Assembly (NCBI GenBank): GCA_030615605.1 | Contig: JAUWYY010000003.1 | Span: 124,001-188,000 of the forward strand | Length of the DNA: 64,000 nt | Direction of reading: 5' to 3' | Source of the DNA: a bacterium | Lineage (GTDB): Bacteria > Armatimonadota > Zipacnadia > Zipacnadales > Zipacnadaceae | Shown here: in pieces, positions 51,201 through 60,312 of the stretch | Layout: every line of letters begins with the position of its first letter | How positions within the stretch are numbered: the first letter of the stretch is position 1 | Notes under the pieces: model-generated | Told to the model about the DNA's origin: nothing | Databases searched by the model: none | What the model saw: only the letters and a program-made list of their open reading frames with translations | Position numbers and translations under genes: made by a program

Positions 51201-52265
51201 ATGCGCAAAGAATCATTGTCCCTGTTGGAACAGTTGATTGCAACGCCCTCGCCGTCGGGCTTCGAGCAGCCGGTCCAGCGCCTGCTGCGCGAGGCTGTCA
51301 CCGACTGGGCAGACGAGGTGCACACCGATCTGCACGGCAATCTGATCGCTGTCAAAAACCCCGGTGCTGAGCCGCGGGTGATGCTGGCCGGCCATTGCGA
51401 CCAGATCGGCTTTATGGTCCAGTATATCACCGACGAGGGCTTCATCAGATTCAGCGCCATTGGCGGGGTAGATACCACGCTGGTGGCCGGTTCGCGAGTC
51501 AAGATCTGGGCAGACAAGGGTCCGGTAGTGGGTGTGATCGGCAAGAAGCCGATACACCTGTTAGAGCCGGAGGAGCGCAAGAAACCAGAGATCAAGATCA
51601 ACAAGCTCTGGATTGATATTGCTGCCAAGGACCGCGCTGAGGCACTCAAACGCGTCCAGATAGGCGACGCGATCACTTTCGACCTGCAGATGGAAAAACT
51701 TTCAGACGATCTGCTCGCGGCACCGGCCTTCGATGACAAGGCTGGCGCCTTCGTAGTCATGGATGTGCTGCGCATTTTGCGCCGGCGCAAAATAGACTGC
51801 TCGCTGCATAGTGTTTCAACTGTCCAGGAGGAGCTAGGGTTGCGGGGGGCGCAGACGAGCGCGTTTGGCATTGATCCGCTGGTGGGAATTGCCATTGACG
51901 TCACCCACGCCAGCGACTATCCTGAGGCTGACAAGTCAAAGACGGGCGAGATCAAGCTCGGCGAGGGACCGGTAATCGCCAAGGGTGCAAACATCAACCC
52001 GACGGTTCTTAAGCTGCTCATAGAAGCCGCCGAGAGTAACGACATTCCCTATCAGCTTGAGGCAGCGCCCCGAGCTACGGGCACCGACGCCAATGCCATG
52101 CAGATAACCCGCTGTGGCGTGGCTGCCGGGCTGATAAGCATCCCGAACCGCTATATGCACACCCAGGTGGAAGTAGTCTCGCTGGCCGATCTGGAAAATG
52201 CCACGCGCTTGCTAGCCGAGACGGTAGCCCGTATTGATGAGTCTATTGACTTCACCCCGAGATAA
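51201..52265 (+). CDS. M42-family metallopeptidase
   Basis: 354 residues. Metal ligands are visible: MLAGHCDQIGF (His), APAFDDKAGAFV (bridging Asp), TVQEELGLRGA (catalytic Glu and ligand Glu), GIAIDVTHASD (Asp), and NRYMHTQVE (His). Acts as a cytosolic cobalt/zinc aminopeptidase or endoglucanase-type (FrvX) peptidase. Starts 20 bp after the preceding gene, probably co-transcribed. Confidence 0.92.
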   Translation: MRKESLSLLEQLIATPSPSGFEQPVQRLLREAVTDWADEVHTDLHGNLIAVKNPGAEPRVMLAGHCDQIGFMVQYITDEGFIRFSAIGGVDTTLVAGSRVKIWADKGPVVGVIGKKPIHLLEPEERKKPEIKINKLWIDIAAKDRAEALKRVQIGDAITFDLQMEKLSDDLLAAPAFDDKAGAFVVMDVLRILRRRKIDCSLHSVSTVQEELGLRGAQTSAFGIDPLVGIAIDVTHASDYPEADKSKTGEIKLGEGPVIAKGANINPTVLKLLIEAAESNDIPYQLEAAPRATGTDANAMQITRCGVAAGLISIPNRYMHTQVEVVSLADLENATRLLAETVARIDESIDFTPR

Positions 52266-52276
52266 CCCCGCTGTTG

Positions 52277-52533
52277 TCATCTCCCTGAATGAAACTCAGG
52301 CGCTTTGGGCATTGATACCTCGGCCAGTTCCGGGCCCACATACTCCGGGGCCACAGTGAGCACCTGATCAATGTGCAGGGCCTGGGCCACTTCGTCGAAG
52401 GTCTGGTAGCCCAGGTACTGCTTCAGTTTCGCGGTTGCCTCTTCGGTCGCCCAGTAATCAGTGGGAACCCGGTCGGCTCACCGCTGAGCACGGCCAGCCA
52501 GCGCTGCTTGGACGTCATCTCATCCTGCGGCAC
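52277..52533 (-). pseudogene. N-terminal fragment of a UROD-like (uroporphyrinogen decarboxylase family) gene, frameshifted
   Basis: GTG at 52533 with GAGGTGAC upstream, 50 bp after the PhoPQ_related stop on the same strand. The frame reads VPQDEMTSKQRWLAVLSGEPT, then after a one-base deletion near 52465-52475 continues in another frame as DYWATEEATAKLKQYLGY, FDEVAQALHIDQVLTVAPEYVGPEL and stops. This is the first 80 or so residues of a UROD/methyltransferase-type protein. The rest lies on the other strand, 2.2 kb away. Confidence 0.75.
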
Positions 52534-52583
52534 TCGGTGTCACCTCATCCGAAAGCGTTGATCTGTGGTGTGTGCTGCTGACA

Positions 52584-53864
52584 TTAGTGTGCTTTGACGA
52601 TGCGTACGCTGGTGCAAAGCATAAGCCTTGCGCCCTGAAAATCATAGACGGCTTCGCCGAAAATAGCACGGTAGCCGTCTTCGGGGTAGTGGATGCGCAC
52701 GATGTACTGCCCTTTATGTTGGCGGGCTGGGGACTGCTGCCAGACCGCCTCGCGAAAGTCCCTCGTCGGCGAGGCGGCGGTCCATTGCACGACTCGCTGG
52801 GGAGCTGGTTGAGAGGAGATAACCAGTCTTAGATGGTGGCCCTCCTGATATTGCCAGCGCAACTGCGGCAGTGGCACCTGCTTGGTGCATGCCGCAAAAA
52901 ACCCGACCTGGGCGGTAAGCACCCGCATCATATCCTCAAGCCCGTGCCCGCAGTTGGGAACATACAGCAAGTAGCGAGGCTCGGGCAATTCCTCAAAGTA
53001 CAGGTTGGCCGCATCCAGCGGCCAGTAGCGGTCATTCGTTCCGGAGATGATCAGCTTGGGCATAGTAGCCTGTGCCCGGTAGGTATAGGGATCAACGATC
53101 GCACCGAGGCGGCTGCCGCTGTCCGTAGCCAATCGTTCAGGCAGACCCCGCTCGGAATATTCGCTGATTCTCTCGCTGTAGTCACCCCAGGTCTGGACCT
53201 GATGAGTCATCTGGGCCGACAGATTGAGATTGTCATAGACCATTGGCGCAATTCCGACACATCGCTGGGGTGCCACAACTGCCGTAAACCAGGTCGTCCA
53301 GCCTCGTTTGGAGGCGCCTGTTACGTAGAAACTCGACACCGGGGTCTCCCAGGCCTCAGCCGTGTACTCCTCGACGGCATCCATCGCTCGCACCGCTGCC
53401 TTGGTCATAGGAAACAGCAGCGGCCAGTCGCTTTCTCCGGTAGCCAGGTACTGGTCGAAGGTGTAGGCAATCAGGTTGTCTTCAGTCAAGCCATCAAACA
53501 ACGGCTGGTTGGGTATGTCCCCCAGCACGACCACCGGCGCCGACAGCATATTAGCTGCCATCGCCAGGTAGTTCTGCTCCTGTTGGCCGGGAGTCCCGCC
53601 GGTGATGATGAGCATAGCGGTCTGGGGGTGGCGCATCTGCCGCGGAGTTATGATTTGTAGGCGATGGGTCCACCGGATGCCCCGCCACATCTGCGAGGTC
53701 AGTTGCAACTCGGTTAGCTTCGTTCCGGCACCGATCGTTCGGGTGCTGATCTCATCCCAGGTATAGGTGTCGTCGGGGGCATTTACGTAATTAAAGACAG
53801 GTTGGGCAACTGCTATCGCGCAGATTGCAGTTGATAGCAACACTATTCCCACCAATTTCCTCAT
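52584..53864 (-). CDS. PhoPQ_related (PhoPQ-activated pathogenicity-related) secreted alpha/beta hydrolase
   Basis: 426 residues from the ATG at 53864 (GAGGTGGCTGAAG upstream). Signal peptide about 1-20. Family motifs: TYTWDEISTRTI, IITGG, VVVLGDIPNQPL, TKAAVRAMDAVEEY, the nucleophile-type TGASKRGWTTW with Ser185, GAIVDPYTYR, ISGTNDRYWPLDAANLYFEELP and NCGHGLED. Members are secreted or periplasmic with unknown substrate. It is the only intact gene between 52.3 and 55.6 kb. The frame remains open upstream by 70 codons but that stretch lacks family features. Confidence 0.85.
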   Translation of the reverse strand: MRKLVGIVLLSTAICAIAVAQPVFNYVNAPDDTYTWDEISTRTIGAGTKLTELQLTSQMWRGIRWTHRLQIITPRQMRHPQTAMLIITGGTPGQQEQNYLAMAANMLSAPVVVLGDIPNQPLFDGLTEDNLIAYTFDQYLATGESDWPLLFPMTKAAVRAMDAVEEYTAEAWETPVSSFYVTGASKRGWTTWFTAVVAPQRCVGIAPMVYDNLNLSAQMTHQVQTWGDYSERISEYSERGLPERLATDSGSRLGAIVDPYTYRAQATMPKLIISGTNDRYWPLDAANLYFEELPEPRYLLYVPNCGHGLEDMMRVLTAQVGFFAACTKQVPLPQLRWQYQEGHHLRLVISSQPAPQRVVQWTAASPTRDFREAVWQQSPARQHKGQYIVRIHYPEDGYRAIFGEAVYDFQGARLMLCTSVRIVKAH

Positions 53865-54130
53865 CTTCAGCCACCTCGCTGTTGAGAGAGCTGAGCAGAA
53901 TAAGCTGGTCTTGCTGCACCAATCGGCTACACAATTTGCAAGACTCCCAAACGGATTTTGCTCAAGCCTCGCTTTTTCAAAAAAAGCCGCTTCTTGCGCA
54001 CCTTTCCGGCCTGTGCTACAGAAGTGTAGCCACGGCGGACAACCCGGCAAGAACTTTAGACGGCGATTTATCATTTAGCTCTTAGTAGTCTACATATTCT
54101 TCGAGTATGTGAGAACTTCGTGCTCGTGCT
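53865..54130. other. Intergenic DNA upstream of the PhoPQ_related gene
   Basis: 266 bp with no supported gene. An A/T-rich partial palindrome (GCTTTTT/AAAAAGC) lies near 53967-53985. No convincing promoter boxes were found. Confidence 0.4.
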
Positions 54131-54478
54131 GGCCTGCAGGCCAATGGGGTAAAAGATGCCCCGTTGGGTAAAGGTCATCACCAACCGACTGTCCTGAAGC
54201 CGAATGATCCGCGGGTACATCATGCCGTAGTCACCATGGTCGCGCAGGTCGCTCCACGTCTGGCCTTTGTCAGTGGACTCGCAGCCTTTTCCGGGAAACC
54301 CTCCGGGCCGATGCGCGTCCGCTCCCAGGTGCGGCCGCCGTCCGTCGAGCGATGGATGTAACTATGCGTGTACCCATCCAGGTTGTTGATGTCCTGGGCC
54401 AGCAGATGACAGGTCGCAAACAGCGTGCCGTCGGCGGTGCAGGTGAGCCACTGTTCGCGGCCGATCAGGTCAGTGACT
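54131..54478 (-). pseudogene. Internal fragment of a BNR-repeat sialidase-like gene
   Basis: On the minus strand: EVTDLIGREQWLTCTADGTL, then HLLAQDINNLDGYTHSYIHRSTDGGRTWERTRIGPEG, ending FPEKA, then a frame change and STDKGQTWSDLRDHGDYGMMYPRIIRLQDSRLVMTFTQRGIFYPIGLQA. Two Asp-box (SxDxGxxW) repeats are visible, with missing sequence between them. Both ends are absent. It is fused directly to the glmS fragment. Confidence 0.75.
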
Positions 54479-54700
54479 TCAGCGCGTATGAGCGATGCCC
54501 GGAGCGCCCATAAGTGGCTCCTGCTGGAGCACCTCTTCCAGGTTTACCAGCTTGCCGACTACTTTGCGAAGGTGAAGTTCTCCCTCGTGTACTACGGCAA
54601 TACCGGCGGAGTCATAACCGCGGTATTCCAGCCTTTTCAGACCTACTAAACAAATGTCAGCCGCATCGCGCGGCCCAATGTAACCTACTATGCCACACAT
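54479..54700 (-). pseudogene. glmS: N-terminal fragment of glmS
   Basis: [36 protein letters not shown] and on to GAPGIAHTR, where GlmS would continue WATHG; a TGA follows at once. That is the first 73 of about 600 residues. The nucleophile Cys2 and a good AAGGAGCATACAGA ribosome-binding site are still present. Adjacent DNA downstream is the sialidase fragment. A full-length glmS must lie elsewhere if the organism makes its own glucosamine-6-phosphate. Confidence 0.9.
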
Positions 54701-54739
54701 TCTGTATGCTCCTTGCTGTTTCTATATGTTTGGACATAA

Positions 54740-55589
54740 CTACCGAGGACGAGTTCGGCTGCCGATTTCAACAGGTAGACTACGGCACCGGTGAGTATGA
54801 AGAGATTGCGTACAGTCCGCTGGCCCAGTTCGATTCGGTCCAGGATATCAAGCGCCACTACCGGTGGCCTGAGCCGGATTGGTGGGATTACTCGCACTTG
54901 CCCGAGCAAGTTGCGGGCAAAGAGGACTACCCCCCATCCGGGCCGGCGGTTCTGAGCCATTCAACCGGTACTGCAAGCTGCGGGGCCTGGAGCAAGGTTT
55001 CATGGATCTGCTTCTCAATCCAGAGATGGTTCATCACTGCCTGGATATCCTCTTCGAACTGGCTTACCAGAATACCCGTCGTATCTACGAAGCCATACCT
55101 GAGCAGGTTGTGTACAGCTATGTCGCCGAGGATCTGGGTTCGCAGGAGGCTTTGCTTTTTTCCCCTGACCAGATCCGCGAGTTTTTCATCCCGCGCATGA
55201 AGCGGATGATCGATCTGGCCCACGAGCACGGGGTTTATGTTTTTCACCATAGCGACGGAGCCATTCGCGAGACTCTGCCCGATATGATTGCGGCGGGCAT
55301 TGATGTGCTGAATCCCATTCAGTGGCGGTGCAAGGGTATGGACCGGGCGGCTCTCAAGCGTGACTTCGGGGACCAGATTGTGTTTCATGGGGCGATGGAC
55401 AACCAGTATACGCTGGCCTTCGGAACGGTTGACGAGGTCCGCCAGGAGGTTATAGACAATTTGCAGATTCTGGGGGCAGGCGACGGCTACATTCTGGCAC
55501 CGTGTCACAATATCCAGGCGGTCAGCCCGCCTGAGAATATCGTAGCAATGTATGAAACTGCCTATGAGTACAGTCGCGGCAGTGCTTAG
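54740..55589 (+). pseudogene. C-terminal fragment of a UROD-like gene, frameshifted
   Basis: EDEFGCRFQQVDYGTGEYEEI, then DWWDYSHLPEQVAGKEDYP, then after a one-base change in a run of five C (54931-54935) the next frame: IRAGGSEPFNRYCKLRGLEQGFMDLLLNPEMV to the end, with FHHSDGAIRETLPDMIAAGIDVLNPIQWRCKGMD and FHGAMDNQYTLAFGT typical of UROD-type methyltransferases. It lacks the first 80 or so residues; those fit the fragment at 52277-52533. Confidence 0.85.
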
Positions 55590-55660
55590 TCCTCCCTGTC
55601 GGTGGTGGTATAAGCATTCGTCGCGCGGAGATGTGTCCTACAATGGCTAATATCTGGCCT

Positions 55661-56665
55661 CTATAGAACCCCAATTCGCGGGGGCGGCCAGTAGATAAAC
55701 AGAGCTTTGCCGGTCAAGTTCTCTACGGGCAGCGGTCCCCACCGGTGACTATCGTTGGAATTGGATCGGTTATCGCCGAACACCACTATGGAGCCTTGGG
55801 GCACCTCGTAGGGCTGCGGAAGCCCCGGCCAGTAGCTTGGGGTCGGCCCGCGTATGTAGGGCTCGTCTGCAGGTTGGTCATTGCGGAAGAGTTTCCCATC
55901 TCGGCACTCCAGAATATCACCCGGCAGCCCGACGACCCGTTTAATGAAGTCTTTTCTGTCTGGTGTGGCTTCGTGAGGAGCCTCGAAGACTACAACCTCT
56001 GCAACTTCAGGTTCTCTAATGTCATAGATATACTTGTTCACCCAAATCTGGTCGCCAGTCATTAGCGTCGGTGCCATAGCTCCTGAGGGAATATAGAAGC
56101 ATTCAAAAGAGTGTCGCTTAACGTATTCAACCGATAGTGGCTCTGCTGTAACACCTATGACAGCTACAACCACTATTGCGATCAACGGTCGCCGCGCTAT
56201 CCTCACTACGTAGGTCCCCGCCCCGAGATCGTGCAGCGCTTGCTTCTTACTCGTGAAGGCAATCCATATCGGGTCTAGTAGCCCCACAAGACATATCCGC
56301 AGAGCCATCCACAAGAATTCGACCAATTCTCTGCGAAGCGTCACTCCGAATCGCGGCGGCTGGCCATCCGCGTCAACGACCTTGATACCGACGACCCATT
56401 TACCTGGAGTTTGTCCCAGACAGGTAGTGAACGCCACAAAGAATGCGAAATGAGCCAGCACAAACAAGGCAACACATAATGAGGTTATTGATTCTGGCAC
56501 ACCCAGCAAGTAAAGACCACTGGGCCCCATACCGAGCACTAGGACAAGGATGCCTGACAGCGGAATCCAGTCAATAAGCCGGCCCGCCAGGCGTAGCCAA
56601 AAGCCTGCAGGGATGTGCTCTGTTGCGAAAAAAGCATCTCTTGGCTGATTTGCGGGCTTGTTCAT
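55661..56665 (-). CDS. RDD domain-signal peptidase I-like fusion with Ala at the catalytic Ser position
   Basis: 334 residues. Residues about 20-156 are an RDD membrane domain with three TM segments (GFWLRLAGRLIDW; TPGKWVVGIKVVDADG). A further TM helix (about 160-173) leads to an S26 peptidase domain: YIPSGAMAPTLMTGDQIWVNKY, DFIKRVVGLPGD with Lys242, and VFGDNRSNSNDS near 300. In canonical SPase I the Ser is the residue before Met in SGSM; here it is Ala196. It might still function with another Ser or be inactive. It ends 71 bp from the UROD fragment and follows glmM by 8 bp. Confidence 0.8.
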   Translation of the reverse strand: MNKPANQPRDAFFATEHIPAGFWLRLAGRLIDWIPLSGILVLVLGMGPSGLYLLGVPESITSLCVALFVLAHFAFFVAFTTCLGQTPGKWVVGIKVVDADGQPPRFGVTLRRELVEFLWMALRICLVGLLDPIWIAFTSKKQALHDLGAGTYVVRIARRPLIAIVVVAVIGVTAEPLSVEYVKRHSFECFYIPSGAMAPTLMTGDQIWVNKYIYDIREPEVAEVVVFEAPHEATPDRKDFIKRVVGLPGDILECRDGKLFRNDQPADEPYIRGPTPSYWPGLPQPYEVPQGSIVVFGDNRSNSNDSHRWGPLPVENLTGKALFIYWPPPRIGVL

Positions 56666-56673
56666 TGCGTGAT

Positions 56674-58077
56674 CTATCCCTCCACTGAGCGCTCGTCGTC
56701 CGGCAACTCCCGCAGCCCCTGGTGGAGCAGCGGGCAGGCGATCAGCTCAGCGATGGATTGCGCCGCTTCTTTGGCCAAATCCTCATCACGAGCTTCAACC
56801 ATCACGCGCACGACCGACTCGGTTCCTGAGGGGCGAACAAGCACTCGCCCGGCATCGGCAAGTTTGGCCTGCCATGCCTGTATCTTCTCTTTGAGGTCGT
56901 CGTTCTGCTGGTAGGCGTGCTTGTCTCCTACTGGCACGTTGAGCAGAATCTGGGGTGCCTTGGTGAGAGGAGCACAAAGCTCAGCCAGCGTGCGCCCGGT
57001 TCGTGCGATGATCTCGCCAACCCGCAGGGCAGTGTATATGCCATCCCCCACGCCAACCTCAGCAAATATGATGTGGCCGGACTGTTCCCCGCCGAGCATA
57101 GCGCTGTGCGCCTTCATCTGCTCGAGCACATCGCGATCGCCTACGGATGCTCTTACTAACTCTATCCCGGCAGACTCAAGCGCCATCTCCAATCCCAGGT
57201 TACTCATCACCGTACCGACAACCAGGGGTGGGTCGAGCAGGCCGCGGTTGCACAGATCAGTGGCCACAATGAACTTGATGAAGTCGCCATCGCGTACTGT
57301 GCCGGTATGATCCACAAAGACAGCGCGGTCAGCATCCCCATCGAAAGCCACGCCCAGGTCGGCGCCCTCCGCCACCACTTGTTCAGCTAGAAGTTGCGGG
57401 TTGACTGCTCCGCAGTCGTCGTTGATGCGGCTTCCATCCGGTGTAGCGTTCAGCGTGCTAACGTCCGCCCCGGCACGGCGCAGTGCCTCCGGCCCCAGAC
57501 AGAAAGCAGCCCCGAAGGCGCAGTCCACCACAATCTTGATTCCACCAAGTGCTACGGTCTCGCCCAGACTTGACCGTAGCAGCTCCAGGTACTGCTCGCC
57601 GGCGTCGGGGTAGTCGGTAATGGTACCGATGTCAGTGCCGCCAGGCGGCTCTGCATCTTCATCAGCAAAGAGAGACCTTTCGACGGCGCTCTCAGCCTGC
57701 TCCGACAGCTTCTCACCATGCGAGTTAATCAGCTTTATGCCGTTGAACTCCGGCGGATTGTGCGAGGCCGATATGACGACCCCGCCCGCCTGGGCTTGCT
57801 CCCTGACCAGCAGGCACAGCCCGGGTGTGGTCAGTATGCCGCAGTCGTGGACATCAATCCCTGCGCTGCACAGGCCGGCCGCGACTGCCGTTGCTAACAT
57901 TGGACCCGAAATGCGCGTATCCCGCGCCATCAGGACATGAGGGGAATCAGTCTGCTCAGCCAGCCAGGCTCCGAAGGCTCGCCCGATGTTCAGCGCCAAC
58001 TCAGACGTCAAGTCGGCATTGGCTATCCCCCGAACGCCGTCGGTGCCAAATAGGCTGCCTGTGCGATTTGATTTCAT
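56674..58077 (-). CDS. glmM: Phosphoglucosamine mutase
   Basis: 467 residues. LFGTDGVRGIAN at the N-terminus; phosphoserine loop GVVISASHNPPEFNGIK near 100-116 (the active Ser is in SASHNP); metal-binding VAFDGDADR; sugar-binding GGEQSGHI; and the phosphate-binding VRPSGTESVVRVMVEA at the C-terminus. Converts glucosamine-6-P to glucosamine-1-P for UDP-GlcNAc. It lies 3.4 kb from the glmS remnant on the same strand, so an ancestral glmM-lepB-glmS order is possible. Confidence 0.95.
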   Translation of the reverse strand: MKSNRTGSLFGTDGVRGIANADLTSELALNIGRAFGAWLAEQTDSPHVLMARDTRISGPMLATAVAAGLCSAGIDVHDCGILTTPGLCLLVREQAQAGGVVISASHNPPEFNGIKLINSHGEKLSEQAESAVERSLFADEDAEPPGGTDIGTITDYPDAGEQYLELLRSSLGETVALGGIKIVVDCAFGAAFCLGPEALRRAGADVSTLNATPDGSRINDDCGAVNPQLLAEQVVAEGADLGVAFDGDADRAVFVDHTGTVRDGDFIKFIVATDLCNRGLLDPPLVVGTVMSNLGLEMALESAGIELVRASVGDRDVLEQMKAHSAMLGGEQSGHIIFAEVGVGDGIYTALRVGEIIARTGRTLAELCAPLTKAPQILLNVPVGDKHAYQQNDDLKEKIQAWQAKLADAGRVLVRPSGTESVVRVMVEARDEDLAKEAAQSIAELIACPLLHQGLRELPDDERSVEG

Positions 58078-58134
58078 AATTGGTTCTTTGGAGTTGAGCC
58101 GTCACGCCAAGTTGTACTGCCCTTGCCTGCATAG

Positions 58135-58162
58135 AGTATACCACGACGCTGCGGGACTGCAA
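58135..58162 (-). promoter_or_regulatory. Sigma70-type promoter of glmM
   Basis: On the minus strand TTGCAG (58162-58157), 16-base spacer, TATACT (58140-58135). Leader about 50 bases. Confidence 0.7.
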
Positions 58163-58198
58163 ACCGGCTCACTACCGCAATGCTCTACGGACAGAGCG

Positions 58199-58229
58199 CG
58201 GCCGCTGATGGCATTTACATCAGCGGCCG
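58199..58229. repeat. Perfect 12-bp hairpin between the CsgG-like gene and glmM
   Basis: CGGCCGCTGATG and its exact complement around GCATTTA. No T-run follows on either strand. It probably ends or protects the minus-strand transcript of the CsgG-like gene. The remaining intergenic DNA from 58078 to 58394 otherwise holds only the glmM promoter. Confidence 0.6.
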
Positions 58230-58394
58230 GGGATATGTCAATTCAGCCAGGTTCGGAGCTTAGTGCGACCTACTCGGGACTGCCCTCCACCATGGGTACG
58301 CCAGGTGGCACTTCGATCTTCGCTCCTCCTTGCCACCACACTGAGTGCCACTAGTGGCAGCGTAACGGCAGGAGATATAACCTCAACAGCGCTA

Positions 58395-59990
58395 TCAATC
58401 TGAATACGGTATGACTTCGCCCGGAGCCACTTCCAAACCAAGGACGAGCAGCGCCGAGCGTGCCTCCGCGCGTACGATATATACCGTCTTTCCGTAAGCT
58501 GTGTTGCACGCTGTATTGGGGCGGCCGGCTTCGTCCTTCAGAGCCGCACGCAGTCCGGGCTCGACCTGGGGTATGAGATTGAGGTCCGCATTTGCTTGGA
58601 CAATATGCCATAGAGAGCGCGCTGCGCGCGCACGGATGAAATCGTTCTTGTCCTCGCCAAGCAGTGCGAGGCACCGCTTCAAGACTGTCTGATCATCCGC
58701 CTCCTTCTCCTTTTCTCCCAGGCTGACAAGCCCTGCCAGGCCCAGGGCGATTACCACACGCTTTTCCATCGGCCGATCCTCTCGCACCTGGACATACGCT
58801 TCTACCAGCGCTCCATCCTCGGGGGTCTGGCTAAGACCCTGCAATATCCGCCCTTGGATCATCTCCGACAACGTGTAGTTGCTTGGCCAGTGAGGGAGCT
58901 CGGCAGGCAGGGGGTCAGTGACTTCCTGCGTCAGCAATTCCAGCAGCGCGTCCAGATTGTTGGCCTCCCGGGCCGCAGCCACGGCCTCGCGGCGGGCAGC
59001 CCACTCCGCAAAGAGTGCTGGGTTCAATTCCGGTGCTGTGGCCTTGGCGTCGAGGTGCAAACTAACCTCGACGGGGACGATGATCTCCAGCGGCCGGGCG
59101 ACATCGGTTGACCTGATCTGATCGGTTGCCGCCAGCACCCGACAGGTGGCCAGCCCATCCTCGAAACCGATTACCCTGACCTTCGCGATCATCCGGTCGC
59201 GGCGATAGATACCGTACTGCGCGCCGGGAGCGGGACGCATAGCCGCTGGGAAGGCCAGCTTGATCATCTGCTGCTCGACCGGAACTGCCGCCTCATAGCC
59301 AGGTACGATGCCACTGGCTCTATCTACCCGCTTAACTAGCTCTTCAGCCGCGTCGTCAGCAGCAGCGCCGACCAGCGAGTCTCTGATGCCACTGATCTTG
59401 TAACCTGCGCCGACATAGCCGATTGAAGGAAAGACCACTCCTATGCCCTTCAGCTTTGATTTGGAGCTGGTGATCTCGCCCAGTGGCCGAATAACTCCGG
59501 TCCCGGCGTCAATGATCTGGCCGTTGAGATAAAACTTGACCTTGACCAGACCGCCGAGGGAAAAGATCCCGATATGGGCTGCCGCATCGTAGTCCTTGAC
59601 ATCCACTCGTGCCGTTAGCTTGAGTATGGCGCTGGCGCCATAGAGCTTGTTCTGGGGAGGGGCAGTAGTCGGATCAACTCCCGGTAGATTCTGTTCCTGG
59701 CGAATGGCCTCCAGCGCCTCGCCGCGGGCCAGTACTGTCCAGCCGTGCTCAGCCAACCTGGCTTCAATCAGCGCCGGTAGCCACTTGCGCAGCTCGTGCG
59801 CGTAGCGGCCGCGGTACTCTATCTCCATTACCGCAACCCGCTGGGCGGGGATAGCCTGGCCAGCCGCAAAGCCTACCACACTGGTAGTCTGTCCACTTTC
59901 AGCAGCACCAGTGGCGGGGGCCTCTTCGGCCAGCACTGGCAAAGCGACCAGCAATAGCAGACCAATGGATACTATCAATATCCGATTCAT
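58395..59990 (-). CDS. Secreted CsgG-like protein with helical C-terminal extension
   Basis: 531 residues. Signal peptide about 1-21. Residues about 50-230 resemble the CsgG/curli-assembly family: RVAVMEIEYRGRYAHELRKWLPALIEARLAEHGWTVLARGEALEAIRQEQ, then GASAILKLTARVDVKDYD, GQIIDAGTGVIRPLGEITSSKSKLKGIG, and AADDAAEELVKRVDR. No lipobox Cys is seen, so it is not clearly an outer-membrane lipoprotein. The C-terminal 200 residues contain HEAT-like helical pairs. RBS GGAAGGTGGG. Function unknown. Confidence 0.7.
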   Translation of the reverse strand: MNRILIVSIGLLLLVALPVLAEEAPATGAAESGQTTSVVGFAAGQAIPAQRVAVMEIEYRGRYAHELRKWLPALIEARLAEHGWTVLARGEALEAIRQEQNLPGVDPTTAPPQNKLYGASAILKLTARVDVKDYDAAAHIGIFSLGGLVKVKFYLNGQIIDAGTGVIRPLGEITSSKSKLKGIGVVFPSIGYVGAGYKISGIRDSLVGAAADDAAEELVKRVDRASGIVPGYEAAVPVEQQMIKLAFPAAMRPAPGAQYGIYRRDRMIAKVRVIGFEDGLATCRVLAATDQIRSTDVARPLEIIVPVEVSLHLDAKATAPELNPALFAEWAARREAVAAAREANNLDALLELLTQEVTDPLPAELPHWPSNYTLSEMIQGRILQGLSQTPEDGALVEAYVQVREDRPMEKRVVIALGLAGLVSLGEKEKEADDQTVLKRCLALLGEDKNDFIRARAARSLWHIVQANADLNLIPQVEPGLRAALKDEAGRPNTACNTAYGKTVYIVRAEARSALLVLGLEVAPGEVIPYSD

Positions 59991-59999
59991 AATCCCACC

Positions 60000-60312
60000 T
60001 TCCTCTTTGGGCCTGTTGTCCCACTCTTCTCATAGAATATAGACGTTCGTGGCCGCGTATAGTTCCATCGGACATCGATCCTGGCAGCCTAATGGGCAAA
60101 CAGCATTACGAGGAGGAACCAGCCGCCAGATGACGAATCTGACAGCAGTCTAGCTAATCTGCTGGTAAATGAGGGCTATTACTGTGGTCATCATAATGAA
60201 AGCCGACTGCGATAGCTCATGGAGTTTGGGTGCAGACCGCTAACGGCTTCGGACACGCCTGCTCCAACCAGCGTGCCGGGCACCGAACAGCAAAGGCGGG
60301 TCATTCTTCCGC
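60000..60312. other. Divergent intergenic region
   Basis: Between the CsgG-like gene (minus) and the MoxR operon (plus). No promoter pair with good spacing was found on either strand, and no gene is supported. Confidence 0.4.

Noticed and set aside
52833-53660. 275-codon frame antisense to the PhoPQ_related gene
   Set aside because: The minus-strand gene has clear family motifs; the plus-strand frame has none and no ribosome-binding site.
53865-54074. Upstream extension of the PhoPQ_related gene (70 codons)
   Set aside because: It would place a basic, Cys-rich stretch before a normal signal peptide; the ATG at 53864 has a good ribosome-binding site.
58238-58441. 67-codon frame overlapping the end of the CsgG-like gene
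   Set aside because: Its start is inside the CsgG-like gene and no ribosome-binding site fits; a hint of a frameshifted small protein there is too weak to call.
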